Positions 43,458 through 51,831 of a stretch of 64,000 bases of DNA are shown piece after piece. The position numbers and the translations under genes were made by a program. The DNA comes from Roseiarcus sp963842835 (GTDB lineage Bacteria > Pseudomonadota > Alphaproteobacteria > Rhizobiales > Beijerinckiaceae). The stretch spans positions 868,001 to 932,000 of the forward strand of contig CAWJIB010000009.1 in assembly GCA_963842835.1 (NCBI GenBank), read 5' to 3'. Under the pieces are notes generated by a model that did not search any database, was not told the DNA's origin, and worked only from the letters and a program-made list of their open reading frames with translations. The stretch's first letter is position 1. Each line of letters opens with the position of its first letter.

Positions 43458-44587
43458 CAGGCCTCTCCCCTCGAAATGTCCTGAAGCGAACATGCCGACC
43501 GGCGTTCCCCAGCTGGCGCGCATCTCCAAGCTAAATCTGCAACGGTTTGGCATTCAGCGCAATCGTCAACCCCAGTTGCAGATTTTCGACCGGCGCCGGC
43601 GTGGTTTTAGCCCGCCGGGCGCCATGAAATGCTGAAACTAAGCTCATCAAGACGCGCCTCACCCGAGGTTGCAACCAAATCGCGACGATCGGCCGTCTTG
43701 GACGGTCAATGCCGCGGGCGGCGGCCGCAGCTCCCCAATCCGCCGCAGGACATCGGCGAACAGACGGGAATGGCGACCCTCGCTCTCTGGCATGCGAAAT
43801 AGCGGCTATGGCGGATGATCTTGCTCTGATCTCGATCAATTTTTCCTTCCGATAGGTGAGCGACCGACCCATGGGCGGCTTGTGCGTCGCCGGAATCCGC
43901 GAAAGCCTGCGGAACCGGGATTCGGTCGTCATCGGCGTCTCCTTCGCCGGCAGGGCGTCCGATGTCGGTCGCCACGATGCGCTGGCGCAGCGGCGTTGGG
44001 AAGCGGCGTTCGCGCGGGGGCGCCAGCCTCGTCCGGCCCCCGCTCGAAGGCCGGCGCCCGGCGCCCCATTCGACAAAGCGCTCGCGGGTCTGCTTGAGGA
44101 CAGCGCGGCCGCGGCCGACTGGCGCCGCCGATGATAGACATAAGGCTAGTGCGGCATAAAGGCGCGCGCGGGGACTCGCCGCCTTCCGAATTCGGCGAAG
44201 GATCGCGCGGCGGCGCAGCGGGGTCAGCCGTTCCAAGAACCCCATTCGCCGCTGTCGGGCGCCGCATCGCCGACCTGCGACCGCCGCCCGTCGCGTCAAC
44301 GGCATAGGGCGTTTGTTCGCCGTGCACTTGACGCAATGCGCACGACAGGCGCCGAATGGCGACTTCAAATTTGGCGTTGTTCGGCGCTCGGCGAGCATCG
44401 GCGCTCGCCCATACCCTGCGGCGCTGAGGAGCGATGTTTCGGCGACAGGTCAGCCTTGCCGAGAATGCCGGATTGAAGCAAGATAAAGGCGAGATTGGCG
44501 GCTCTCTGCCGGCTCACGAGCCTAGGCATGGCCGCGTTCAGCGCGACACACGGCAACTAATCGGACGGGTCAACGGGGAAACCGGCG
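43458..44587. other. Gene-poor region upstream of the c553 gene
   Basis: About 1.1 kb in which no frame on either strand shows a recognisable domain or ribosome site. It contains one FNR-like box (43826-43839) and may be eroded DNA. Confidence 0.4.
43826..43839 (-). promoter_or_regulatory. FNR/FixK-like box upstream of the UbiE-like gene
   Basis: Reading the minus strand, TTGAT-CGAG-ATCAG differs from the perfect dyad at one terminal base. It lies ~370 bp upstream of the favoured start of the UbiE-like gene; the long distance lowers confidence. Confidence 0.35.
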
Positions 44588-44899
44588 ATGAAGCTTAGTT
44601 TGTTGATGAGTGTGGGCATCCTGGCCTTGTTTGGGGCCTGCGGCCTCGCCTCTGCGGCAGGCGACATTCAGGCAGGCAAGGCGAAGACGGCCGGCTGTGC
44701 GGGGTGTCATGGGGTGAATGGCGAAGGCGTTGGTCCGTTTCCTCCGCTGGCGGGCTGGAGCGAGGCTCAGATCGTCCAGGCGCTCCAGGAATTGAAGTCC
44801 GGCAAGCTCATCGATCCCGTCATGAATCCGATGGCGAATATGCTCAGCGATCAGGATATGTCGGATATCGGCGCATATTACGCGTCCCTCAACAAATGA
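44588..44899 (+). CDS. Small class I cytochrome c (c553 type)
   Basis: A 103-residue secreted monoheme cytochrome: Sec signal (LMSVGILALFGACGLASAAG), heme site CAGCHGVNGEG, PLAGWSEAQIVQALQELKSGK and the axial Met region PMANMLSDQDM followed by the terminal helix IGAYYASL. Mature size ~80 residues. A truncated tail of a sister copy lies at 31353-31427. It is a candidate soluble periplasmic electron carrier. Confidence 0.92.
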   Translation: MKLSLLMSVGILALFGACGLASAAGDIQAGKAKTAGCAGCHGVNGEGVGPFPPLAGWSEAQIVQALQELKSGKLIDPVMNPMANMLSDQDMSDIGAYYASLNK

Positions 44900-45062
44900 C
44901 GGCTGTCGAGCGGCGTTCGATCAGATCTCGGGCCGCCCCATGTGCGCATCCTCGAGGCGGCGGCCGATAGGCGAGTGAACGCGACTGCGATCTCGCAATT
45001 TCCGAGATTTGGCCTGTTGCGGCGTCTCGAACGCCGATTCGCGGCGTCGAGCCATCGAAGAC

Positions 45063-45076
45063 TTGCCCTGGATCAA
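45063..45076 (+). promoter_or_regulatory. FixK/FNR-like box before first tiny monoheme gene
   Basis: TTGCC-CTGG-ATCAA: the right half is perfect and the left half carries two changes. It lies ~85 bp before the ATG. The same arrangement recurs before the second copy at 45785. Confidence 0.5.
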
Positions 45077-45157
45077 TGCTTCCGATCGCATAGCCTGATC
45101 TACAACGCCGCGTAATGAAGTGGCTGCTGTGGCGGTCGGAGGAGAAGGGGAAGACTT

Positions 45158-45415
45158 ATGAGGGACGCAGATGCTTCAAGCCGTTCAACTGCGACGCGGA
45201 AGACGATGGTCGCGGTGCTGTCCACGCTAGGCTTGGGAATAGTCGTTGCGAGCGCCGGTCTCGTCGTGGCGCCCAAGCATGCCGCCGCGACGGCCGCCTA
45301 TGCCGCGAAGGAAGCCAAGCCTTGTGGATATTGCCATGTCAACCCCGCGGGCGGCGGCCCGGAGACTGACAAAGGCAAGGAATACAAGGCGAATGGACAT
45401 AAGTTCAAACCTTGA
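45158..45415 (+). CDS. Tiny monoheme cytochrome-like protein, copy 1
   Basis: An 85-residue secreted protein with one heme site in PCGYCHVNPAGGG. A long N-terminal region rich in Ser, Thr and Arg precedes a hydrophobic core (MVAVLSTLGLGIVVASAGLVV); cleavage probably lies near HAAATA. The predicted mature part is only ~40-45 residues, ending in NGHKFKP. It is much smaller than class I cytochromes and does not match a named family; the CxYCHVNPxGGG pattern also occurs as a module in larger multiheme proteins. GAAGGGGAAG lies before the ATG, and a terminator follows. It may act as a small shuttle in place of the missing PioC. Confidence 0.82.
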   Translation: MRDADASSRSTATRKTMVAVLSTLGLGIVVASAGLVVAPKHAAATAAYAAKEAKPCGYCHVNPAGGGPETDKGKEYKANGHKFKP

Positions 45416-45477
45416 TCGGATTATGAATCCGCTTTTTTCAGCCTTTGAGTCTGTTGGCTGAATTGCCCCCTGGGCTG

Positions 45478-45511
45478 GACCGCGCAGGCTCGCTGCGAGC
45501 CGTGCGCGGTC
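45478..45511 (+). terminator. GC-rich stem-loop after copy 1
   Basis: GACCGCGC and GCGCGGTC, plus the inner GGCTCG and CGAGCC, form a long near-perfect stem with a 3-base loop. The following sequence is only weakly T-rich (TTATCTTTC). A matching structure follows copy 2. Confidence 0.65.
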
Positions 45512-45784
45512 GGCGCGTTATCTTTCGAGCGTTTCGCAAAACTCCGTCGGCGCGCCTGATCGGCGTCTTTGAAGCCGCCCAGCAGGGCGCGCGGGACCTT
45601 TGGGCTTCTCGCGCAAGCGATGAATTGCAGACGGCGATCGTCGCACGCAAGCCCGAGACTGGCGAACGCTAGGCATAATCCTGAATTTCCACGCGCTCTG
45701 GCGGCCTGATCTGTTTGGATGAACCGGACTGTGCCGCGAGGATGTCGGCCGAGCGTTGCATGGCGTCGTCGAAGCATCGACGAC

Positions 45785-45798
45785 TTGTTCTGGATCAA
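45785..45798 (+). promoter_or_regulatory. FixK/FNR-like box before second tiny monoheme gene
   Basis: TTGTT-CTGG-ATCAA, with a perfect right half, ~105 bp before the ATG at 45903. It is the duplicated counterpart of the box at 45063. Confidence 0.5.
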
Positions 45799-45902
45799 TG
45801 CTCCGAATCGTGCTGGATGAATGCTGTAACTCGCGCACCGTGATATATAACGTGGCGTAACGAGACGGCCGTTATGGCGCTCGGAAGAGAAAGGGAAGAC
45901 CA

Positions 45903-46154
45903 ATGAGGGACGCAGTTGTTTCAGGGAGTTCAACCGCGACGCGGAAGACGATCGTCGCTGTGCTGGCTACGCTAGGCTTGGGGATGCTCGTCGCCAGCGC
46001 CGGCCTCGTCGTGGCGCCCAAACATGCCGCGGCCTTGCCGGCCTATGCCGCGAAGGAAGGCAAGCCCTGCGGATATTGTCACGTAAATCCGGCCGGCGGC
46101 GGGGCGCGGAACGACAAGGGTAAGGCCTATGAAGCGAATGGCCATAAGTTCTAG
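45903..46154 (+). CDS. Tiny monoheme cytochrome-like protein, copy 2
   Basis: An 83-residue paralogue of the gene at 45158, ending two residues earlier (NGHKF). Heme site PCGYCHVNPAGGG is identical; the signal region and the AYAAKEGKP lead-in are conserved. The predicted mature part is ~40 residues. GAAAGGGAAG precedes the ATG. Retention of an intact second copy with its own box and terminator implies selection for dosage or specialisation. Confidence 0.82.
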   Translation: MRDAVVSGSSTATRKTIVAVLATLGLGMLVASAGLVVAPKHAAALPAYAAKEGKPCGYCHVNPAGGGARNDKGKAYEANGHKF

Positions 46155-46589
46155 GCCTGACCCGCTTATGAGCGCGTTTCTTTCAGCCTTTGCGTTTGCT
46201 GGCTGACTTGCGTCCCAGGCTGGGCCGCGCACGGCTCGCAGCGAGCCCGCGCGGTCCAGTTATTATATTTTATCGATTACGGCTGATTGCGGCCCGCTAA
46301 CGACGCCGATCGGGCGGCGGCGGGCGTTTCGGAAGAAGCGATTTCGACGAATTCGACTTCTTCAGATCGTTCAGCCGCGCCTTCGGCCCCCCGCGTTCCC
46401 CCGATGCGGGCCCCGGCGCCAGCCTGAACCGCCGGCCTTCGTCGCGCCGGACGCAATCTCCTCGGGAGCGGTTTTCGCCCGGTTCACCCGCGCCGCCATT
46501 TTAACGCGAGCAGACGCGACGCGCCTCGTCAGCGTCATCCATCCCTGCGTCTCCTGCGCGCGCTCAACCTCTGGCCGAAGTCGGCCGGC
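46155..46589. other. Convergent intergenic region
   Basis: These 435 bp lie between the rightward monoheme gene and the leftward KOR operon end. Apart from the terminator at 46222-46270 nothing recognisable was found. Confidence 0.4.
46222..46270 (+). terminator. Intrinsic terminator after copy 2
   Basis: GGGCCGCGC (46222-46230) pairs with GCGCGGTCC (46249-46257), and GGCTCGC with GCGAGCC inside it. It is followed by AGTTATTATATTTTA, a clear T-rich tail. Confidence 0.75.
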
Positions 46590-47444
46590 CTACCGGAAGG
46601 GTTCGGCCCGCGCCAACAGCTCCTCGAGCCCCGGCTCGTCAGGATTGCGCGGCTTGCCGGGATGAATGATCGAGACCTGGCAACTTTCGGCGGCCTCGAC
46701 GAGTTGCCGGTAGGTCCCGGCGTCCGGGTTCACGATCGACGCCTGCTTATTGGCGTCGTAACCGAACATCTTGTCGTTGATCTGGGTGCACTCGTTGCAG
46801 GAGGTGCATCGGGACGTCTCGATGTAGGGATCGTCAGACGGCTTCTCGGCCGTCGCTTCGATTGGCGCGGGCGCCATCGCCGGCGCGGCCACGATCGCGG
46901 CCGGCGTCTCGGCTGGGGCGCCAGGCAGGGGTTGGCGCAACTCGGTCTCGCGACGCAGCTCCTCCGCCCAGATCTTGCGCTCCCGCTCGAGCAGTCTCGC
47001 CGCATGCGAATTGTGAATGCCGCCGAGCTCCTGAAGGCTGCGCCACATCTCGATGCAGCGGCGCGCCTCCCTGATCATCTTGTCGTCGACGATCAGCTTC
47101 TGCAGCCGGTTTTCCCGGTCGACCATCAACAGGCACGGCGCCGTCGTGAACGCGCCATCCCGCTCGGACGTCGCGAACTGGGAAACCGGCACCATTTTCT
47201 CGTCCCATTTCGCGCGCGGAACCTTGGCGAAATGCCTGGCGAAGCGGCGATCGCAGGCCGCGAAATCGACAAGCGTGAAGGCGATGTCTTCGCATTGGCG
47301 TTGATGCGCCTCATCCTCGTATGCGAGGGTTTGCACGGGCCAGTCGCGATCCGGCTGCGGATTGCCCTCAAGCGAGAACCGCGACGCCCAGTCCGGCCCG
47401 GCCGCGGGATCGTAGGCCAGCGCCGGAAACGCCCGCGCGTCCAT
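46590..47444 (-). CDS. C-terminal part of KOR-linked 4Fe-4S protein (probable frameshift)
   Basis: A 284-codon frame from an internal ATG. It shows CLLMVDRENRLQKLIVD near residue 105 and a C-terminal ferredoxin-like module with cysteines CTSCNEC (~residue 211) and a later Cys in AAESCQVSIIHPGKP, enough for one [4Fe-4S] cluster. Upstream in the same frame, without a start, the sequence continues as GNAAGLPPYLTAAAAMDARAFP, which joins naturally to the end of the neighbouring frame (47459-48802). One missing base in the run at 47490-47493 would explain the split, so the two are best read as one ~735-residue protein. It ends the nfnAB-korAB operon. Confidence 0.75.
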   Translation of the reverse strand: MDARAFPALAYDPAAGPDWASRFSLEGNPQPDRDWPVQTLAYEDEAHQRQCEDIAFTLVDFAACDRRFARHFAKVPRAKWDEKMVPVSQFATSERDGAFTTAPCLLMVDRENRLQKLIVDDKMIREARRCIEMWRSLQELGGIHNSHAARLLERERKIWAEELRRETELRQPLPGAPAETPAAIVAAPAMAPAPIEATAEKPSDDPYIETSRCTSCNECTQINDKMFGYDANKQASIVNPDAGTYRQLVEAAESCQVSIIHPGKPRNPDEPGLEELLARAEPFR

Positions 47445-47458
47445 CGCCGCTGCGGCCG

Positions 47459-48802
47459 TCAGATAGGGCGGAAGCCCCGCAGCGTTTCCGGGGCGCCCGA
47501 AAAAACGCTGAACAGCGCCGGTCCCGCATAGGCCATTGCGGCAAAAATCCGATCCCGGAACTGGAACAGGTTGGAGCTCGTCGACTGCAGGACGTAAAAC
47601 GTCCCGAGGCCGATCGCCGTGCTAACGAGTTGCTTGCCGCGCGAGCCGAACACGAGCAGGCCGTCGCCGAGCGGCGATGGCTCCAGGAGATCGTCGGTCT
47701 GAACCAGAACCTTGGCCGGCAGCCCCGCGGCGAGGGCGCGCAAGATCAAATCATTGTCGGCCGCCTCCATGGCTGCGGCGCGCACCGAGATCAGATAATC
47801 CGGGAACCGGGCCATATCGCCCGGGTCGAGGCCATTGCCGCCGAAATCCTCGAAAAAGCCGTCGTGCCTCGATTCGTTGTAAGAGCCCTCGATCTCGAGC
47901 TTGGCGATCGCGATCGCTTTGGCGAGCTCGATCATTTTCGGCATCCGCTCGCGATAGGCCGCGACGGCATCGGCGCAATTGTCGAAGAGGAAGCCGTACG
48001 GCTCGGCGACGCCGATCCGCTTGTCGCTGTCGCCGAGCGGCGGATAGAATCGTTGCGACTGGAGCGTCGAGAGCAGCCCACGAATCCGCCGACGCCTGGT
48101 TTCGGGCAGCGAGGCTTTCGCCGACGTCTCGGCGAGCATCCGCGACATGACCGCGAAGTCGAAGGTCTGTCGATGTCCGGCGCCGACGGAGGCCTCGAGC
48201 CTTTGCGCGCTCAGGCCTTCTTCCGAGCGGGCGAAATCGGCCCGCAGGATGTCGGAGAGCTTCGCGATGAGCGTGTTGACCTCGTTCTGGAAAGCACGGC
48301 CCCTGCCGTCGTGCGCTGTCTTCCAGACGTGACGAACGAGGCGGAACGGCATGGCCTTGTCGCAATCGACGATTTCGCCGTCGGCCTTGAGGGCGGCGCG
48401 AATGCGCTTCGCGCTGTCGCCGAGCAGCTCGTCGTTCTGCGCCGCCAGCCGGCTTGCGGCGATATCGAGGAGATCCGACAACGATTGCGAAGCGCCCTCC
48501 ATGACCAGCGTGCGAATCTCCCGTTCGAGCCGCAGGGCATGCCGCCTCAACCGCTCGCCGTCGGCGCCTCCGGCGATCTCCTTCAGGACGTCGTCGATCA
48601 GCCCGCTGAGCGATCGCACCGACGCCTGGCCCTCGGCGTTGGGCATCAGCGCCAGCGGAAAATCGTAGCGAAGCGCGCTGAGATCGCGATATTCGGCTAG
48701 GAGCGCTGGACGCAGGTCGATCTCGTCAGCGACGTCCGGCTCGTCGCCCGGCCTCTTGCCGATCACATGAAAGGCGATATGCGCTTGAAGTTCCGCTCGC
48801 AT
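47459..48802 (-). CDS. N-terminal part of KOR-linked 4Fe-4S protein (probable frameshift)
   Basis: A 447-codon frame, mostly alpha-helical, with no strongly recognised domain in its first two thirds. Its end, MAYAGPALFSVFSG, resembles the thiamine-domain segment of pyruvate:ferredoxin oxidoreductases (AYPGPSLIIAYS). The last residues after SGAP (ETLRGFRPI) look like out-of-frame sequence, and a +1-base correction at the C-run joins it to the next frame. The start at 48802 is preferred; a GTG at 48853, just past the korB stop, is the alternative. It directly follows korB, implying a role with the 2-oxoacid:ferredoxin oxidoreductase. Confidence 0.7.
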   Translation of the reverse strand: MRAELQAHIAFHVIGKRPGDEPDVADEIDLRPALLAEYRDLSALRYDFPLALMPNAEGQASVRSLSGLIDDVLKEIAGGADGERLRRHALRLEREIRTLVMEGASQSLSDLLDIAASRLAAQNDELLGDSAKRIRAALKADGEIVDCDKAMPFRLVRHVWKTAHDGRGRAFQNEVNTLIAKLSDILRADFARSEEGLSAQRLEASVGAGHRQTFDFAVMSRMLAETSAKASLPETRRRRIRGLLSTLQSQRFYPPLGDSDKRIGVAEPYGFLFDNCADAVAAYRERMPKMIELAKAIAIAKLEIEGSYNESRHDGFFEDFGGNGLDPGDMARFPDYLISVRAAAMEAADNDLILRALAAGLPAKVLVQTDDLLEPSPLGDGLLVFGSRGKQLVSTAIGLGTFYVLQSTSSNLFQFRDRIFAAMAYAGPALFSVFSGAPETLRGFRPI

Positions 48803-48856
48803 GCTCGATCGTCCTGGGTTAGCTTGCCGCCGCTCCGTCCCTTGGCCGTTCACGCC

Positions 48857-49849
48857 TCAAGCCGCCGGTCGCGGCCTTTCGCTTGGCTCCTGCGGCCAGA
48901 CCGTGAATTTGTCGAACTCGGCTTCGAGGCCCGCCTTGATCATCGTCGTCGAGCGCATCTGCCCGGCGTTGCGCAGATCCTCGTAGCAGGGGACCTCCGT
49001 GTTCCGATAAAGAATGCCCACCGGAATCGGATCGAGGACCGAGGCGATCTCGCGCGCCCGGTTGAGGTTCGCCGGGTCGTGCTGCTCCTGATTCTTATAG
49101 ACCTTGGCGACGCCGGGGCTGATCTTGAGGCCGCGTTCGTGGCCCAGAAGCAGGACTCTCTGAGGGTCGTGCAGAAAGGGATCGAATAGTTTTGGCAGCC
49201 ACTCAGGGCAGCGCTGGATGATGCGAACGAATGAGAAGCCCTTGTGGTGGTAGGCCGCCGAAAGAATGTCGTAAAGCACCTCGGGAATCCAATCGACCGC
49301 TTGGGCGACGAAGGAAACGTTCTGCACGCCCAGCGTCACCGTCAGCGGCTGCAGCGCCTCGAGATACGAGCCGCGCGGCGTGGTGTTGCTCTTCAGGCCT
49401 CGGGGCGACGTCGGCGAGGCCTGCATCTTGGTGAGGCCGTAAATCTGATTGTCGTGCAGCATCACCGTCATGTTCATGTTGTAGCGGATCGCGTGGATCC
49501 AATGGGCGGCGCCGATGCTGCAGCAGTCGCCGTCCCCCGTGTTGACGAACACGTTGAGATCCGGCCGCGCCATCTTGACGCCTTCGGCGATCGGAAGCGC
49601 TCGGCCGTGAATGCTGTGGAACCCGTAGGTCTTCATGTAGTGGGGGAACCGGCTCGAGCAGCCGATGCCCGAGATGAACACCGTCTTTTCCGGCCGGAGA
49701 TCCTCGTCGCGGCAAAGACGCTGGACCGCCGCCAAAATGGCGTTGTCGCCGCATCCGGTGCACCAGCGCGGCACGCCGCCCTGGTAGTCCTCGAGGTCGT
49801 GGTGCTCCTCGTACATGCGGAGCAGGCATTCCGTGGCGGCGATTGTCAT
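48857..49849 (-). CDS. korB: 2-oxoacid:ferredoxin oxidoreductase beta subunit
   Basis: A 330-residue thiamine-pyrophosphate subunit of the KorAB/PorAB class. Seen: Fe-S cysteines in RWCTGCGDNAIL (~residue 30) and FISGIGCSSRFPHY, TPP-Mg motif NTGDGDCCSIG...MTVMLHDNQIYGLTKMQASPTS (~105-150). The motif QIYGLTKGQ-like segment and length match 2-oxoglutarate or pyruvate:ferredoxin oxidoreductases. The start overlaps the korA stop (ATGA). The substrate is not decided by sequence; 2-oxoglutarate is the default for this two-subunit arrangement. Confidence 0.93.
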   Translation of the reverse strand: MTIAATECLLRMYEEHHDLEDYQGGVPRWCTGCGDNAILAAVQRLCRDEDLRPEKTVFISGIGCSSRFPHYMKTYGFHSIHGRALPIAEGVKMARPDLNVFVNTGDGDCCSIGAAHWIHAIRYNMNMTVMLHDNQIYGLTKMQASPTSPRGLKSNTTPRGSYLEALQPLTVTLGVQNVSFVAQAVDWIPEVLYDILSAAYHHKGFSFVRIIQRCPEWLPKLFDPFLHDPQRVLLLGHERGLKISPGVAKVYKNQEQHDPANLNRAREIASVLDPIPVGILYRNTEVPCYEDLRNAGQMRSTTMIKAGLEAEFDKFTVWPQEPSERPRPAA

Positions 49850-51774
49850 GTTCCTGCCCCTTGACCTTGTTGCAGCTTTTGCAAGAGCGCCCGGCGGATC
49901 GTGCCGGGCTTGATCGGCTGGCCGCGCACCTCGCTCCAGCAGTCGACGTCGACGAGATAGCGCGAGCGCAGCAGCATCGCCACGGCCGAGTAGCGGCGGT
50001 TCGTCTCGTCGATGATCTTGTCGTCCGGGTTGTCCGACCAATTGCCCTCGATCGTCATGACCTTCCCGAACCGCTGCATGATCTCCTTGATCCCCGGCGC
50101 CATCGGCTGCAGGAAGGTGAGATGCAGCGACGAGACCTTGCGGCCTTCCGCTTGCAGGCTTTCCACCGCCTCCTCGATCGCGCCCTTGGTGCTGCCCCAG
50201 CCGATCACCAGCAAGTCGCCGCTCTCCTCGCCGAACACCTTCGGCGTCTTGAGCGCCTTCTGCAGCGCGGCCAGCTTCAGGCTGCGGGCGCGGATGCCCT
50301 GCTGATTGATGTCGGGCTCGTAGGCGACATGGCTCGCGACGTCGTGCGCGAGCCCGGTCAGGGTATGCATGCCGCCGGGCTGGCCCGGGATGAAGCGGCG
50401 GGCCAGACCGGTGTCGGCGTTCCAGTCGTAGGGCTTGAATCCTGCGGGCGCCTCGCTCTGGTCGAACGGCGGCGCCACCCAGGCGTCGGTGAATTGCGGC
50501 CGCGGGAACGGCTGCTGCGAGCTGGCGAGGCTGGCGTCGGAGAGGATCACCACCACCATGTTGAATGTCTCGGCGATCTTGCGCGCTGTGATGACGGAAT
50601 AGAAGCAGTCCTCGATCGTGCTCGGCGCCATGACGACCTTGGGCGCATCGCCGTGGCTGCCGAACATCGCGGCGAGAAGGTCGCCCTGCTCGACCTTGGT
50701 CGGCTGGCCGGTGCTCGGGCCGCCTCGCTGGACATTGATGATGACCATCGGGATTTCGCACATGACCGCCAGCCCGATCGCCTCTTGCTTCAGCGAATAT
50801 CCGGGCCCGGAAGTGACGGTGACCGTGCATTTGCCGGCGTACGAAGCCCCGATCGCGAACGCGCAGGCGGCGATCTCGTCCTCCGCCTGATGAACCACGC
50901 CTCCCACCCTCTCGAACACGTCGCTGAGATAATGCGACACCGATGTGGCCGGCGTAATCGGATACATGGCGCAGACGTCCATCCCCGACGCCAGAACGCC
51001 GAGCGCCAGCGCGGTGTTTCCGTTGATGACGACCTGAGGTTCGGTGGCGCGATCGGCGGGAATCCGGAACGCGAAGTCGAGGTTCTCTCCGGCCCAACCG
51101 TAGCCGGCTTCGAGCAGGCTCACATTCGATTTGACGACCTTCGCGTCCTTCTTGCCGAAAGCGAGCGCGATTTGCTCGCGCCCGAGCTGCAGATCGAGAC
51201 TATAGAGCTTGCAGAGCACGCCGAGCGCGAACATGTTCTTGCCGCGCCGCGCGTCGGCGACGATCTTCAGGCACTCGCGCTCCATCGGGATTTCATAGAC
51301 CCGGTAGCCTGCCGTCACGAGCCGGTCATAGGTCTCGACGTAGGCCGCCGCGATCTTGGCGTCGCGATCCTCCCTCCACATGTTCTCGAGGAGGACGATG
51401 CAATCAGATTTGAGCGCGCCTTCTCGCACCCGTCCGAGAAGCACCTGCTCGTTGAAGGCGACGACGAGGTCGGCTTCATTGCCCGCGTTGGTGACGCGCC
51501 GCGATCCCAGGCGGATACGGTTGCCGCTGCCGCCCGCGACGCTGCGCGCCGGTGGCCGGATCTCCGCCGGGATGATCTCCTCGGTCCACACCCCGTTCCC
51601 CATCTTGGCGGCGATGGCGCCGAGAGACTGGCCGCATTTCTGCGCGCCCTCGCCCAAATCGCTGATGATCTCGACGACGTGCTGCGTCAAAGTGACGACC
51701 GGCTTCTCGCCGGACGCCGAACCGACCTTCCGGGCCGTCTCGACCCCGGGTTTCAACATTGCGTTCGCGTTCAT
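49846..51774 (-). CDS. korA: 2-oxoacid:ferredoxin oxidoreductase fused gamma-alpha subunit
   Basis: A 642-residue fusion: N-terminal gamma domain (~1-200) and alpha domain from ~residue 250, with the signature CAMYPITPATSVSHYL, the HQAEDEIAACAFAIGASYAGK segment, TSGPGYSLKQEAIGL and QRGGPSTGQPTKVEQGDL. With KorB it forms a complex that oxidises 2-oxoacids to acyl-CoA and reduced ferredoxin, or runs in reverse to fix CO2. It lies 57 bp downstream of nfnB in the same operon. Confidence 0.93.
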   Translation of the reverse strand: MNANAMLKPGVETARKVGSASGEKPVVTLTQHVVEIISDLGEGAQKCGQSLGAIAAKMGNGVWTEEIIPAEIRPPARSVAGGSGNRIRLGSRRVTNAGNEADLVVAFNEQVLLGRVREGALKSDCIVLLENMWREDRDAKIAAAYVETYDRLVTAGYRVYEIPMERECLKIVADARRGKNMFALGVLCKLYSLDLQLGREQIALAFGKKDAKVVKSNVSLLEAGYGWAGENLDFAFRIPADRATEPQVVINGNTALALGVLASGMDVCAMYPITPATSVSHYLSDVFERVGGVVHQAEDEIAACAFAIGASYAGKCTVTVTSGPGYSLKQEAIGLAVMCEIPMVIINVQRGGPSTGQPTKVEQGDLLAAMFGSHGDAPKVVMAPSTIEDCFYSVITARKIAETFNMVVVILSDASLASSQQPFPRPQFTDAWVAPPFDQSEAPAGFKPYDWNADTGLARRFIPGQPGGMHTLTGLAHDVASHVAYEPDINQQGIRARSLKLAALQKALKTPKVFGEESGDLLVIGWGSTKGAIEEAVESLQAEGRKVSSLHLTFLQPMAPGIKEIMQRFGKVMTIEGNWSDNPDDKIIDETNRRYSAVAMLLRSRYLVDVDCWSEVRGQPIKPGTIRRALLQKLQQGQGAGT

Positions 51775-51831
51775 GGGCTCGTCCGTCTGAAGTTTCTGGA
51801 TTGCCGTTGCGGGATATTGCAGCCCCGCAGC

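Larger units (their letters stand above)
45063..46270 (+). repeat. Tandem duplication of a box-cytochrome-terminator unit
   Basis: Two successive units share the same order: FixK-like box (45063; 45785), ATG (45158; 45903), ~85-codon monoheme gene, a CAGCC...GGCTG mini-hairpin, and a long GC-rich stem-loop (45478; 46222). Spacing between copies is ~720-745 bp. Gene copies are clearly homologous along their length but have diverged. Confidence 0.75.

Noticed and set aside
44329..44345. TTGACGCAATGCG as a FixK box before the c553 gene
   Set aside because: Only the left half matches; the right half lacks TCAA or GCAA at the proper spacing.
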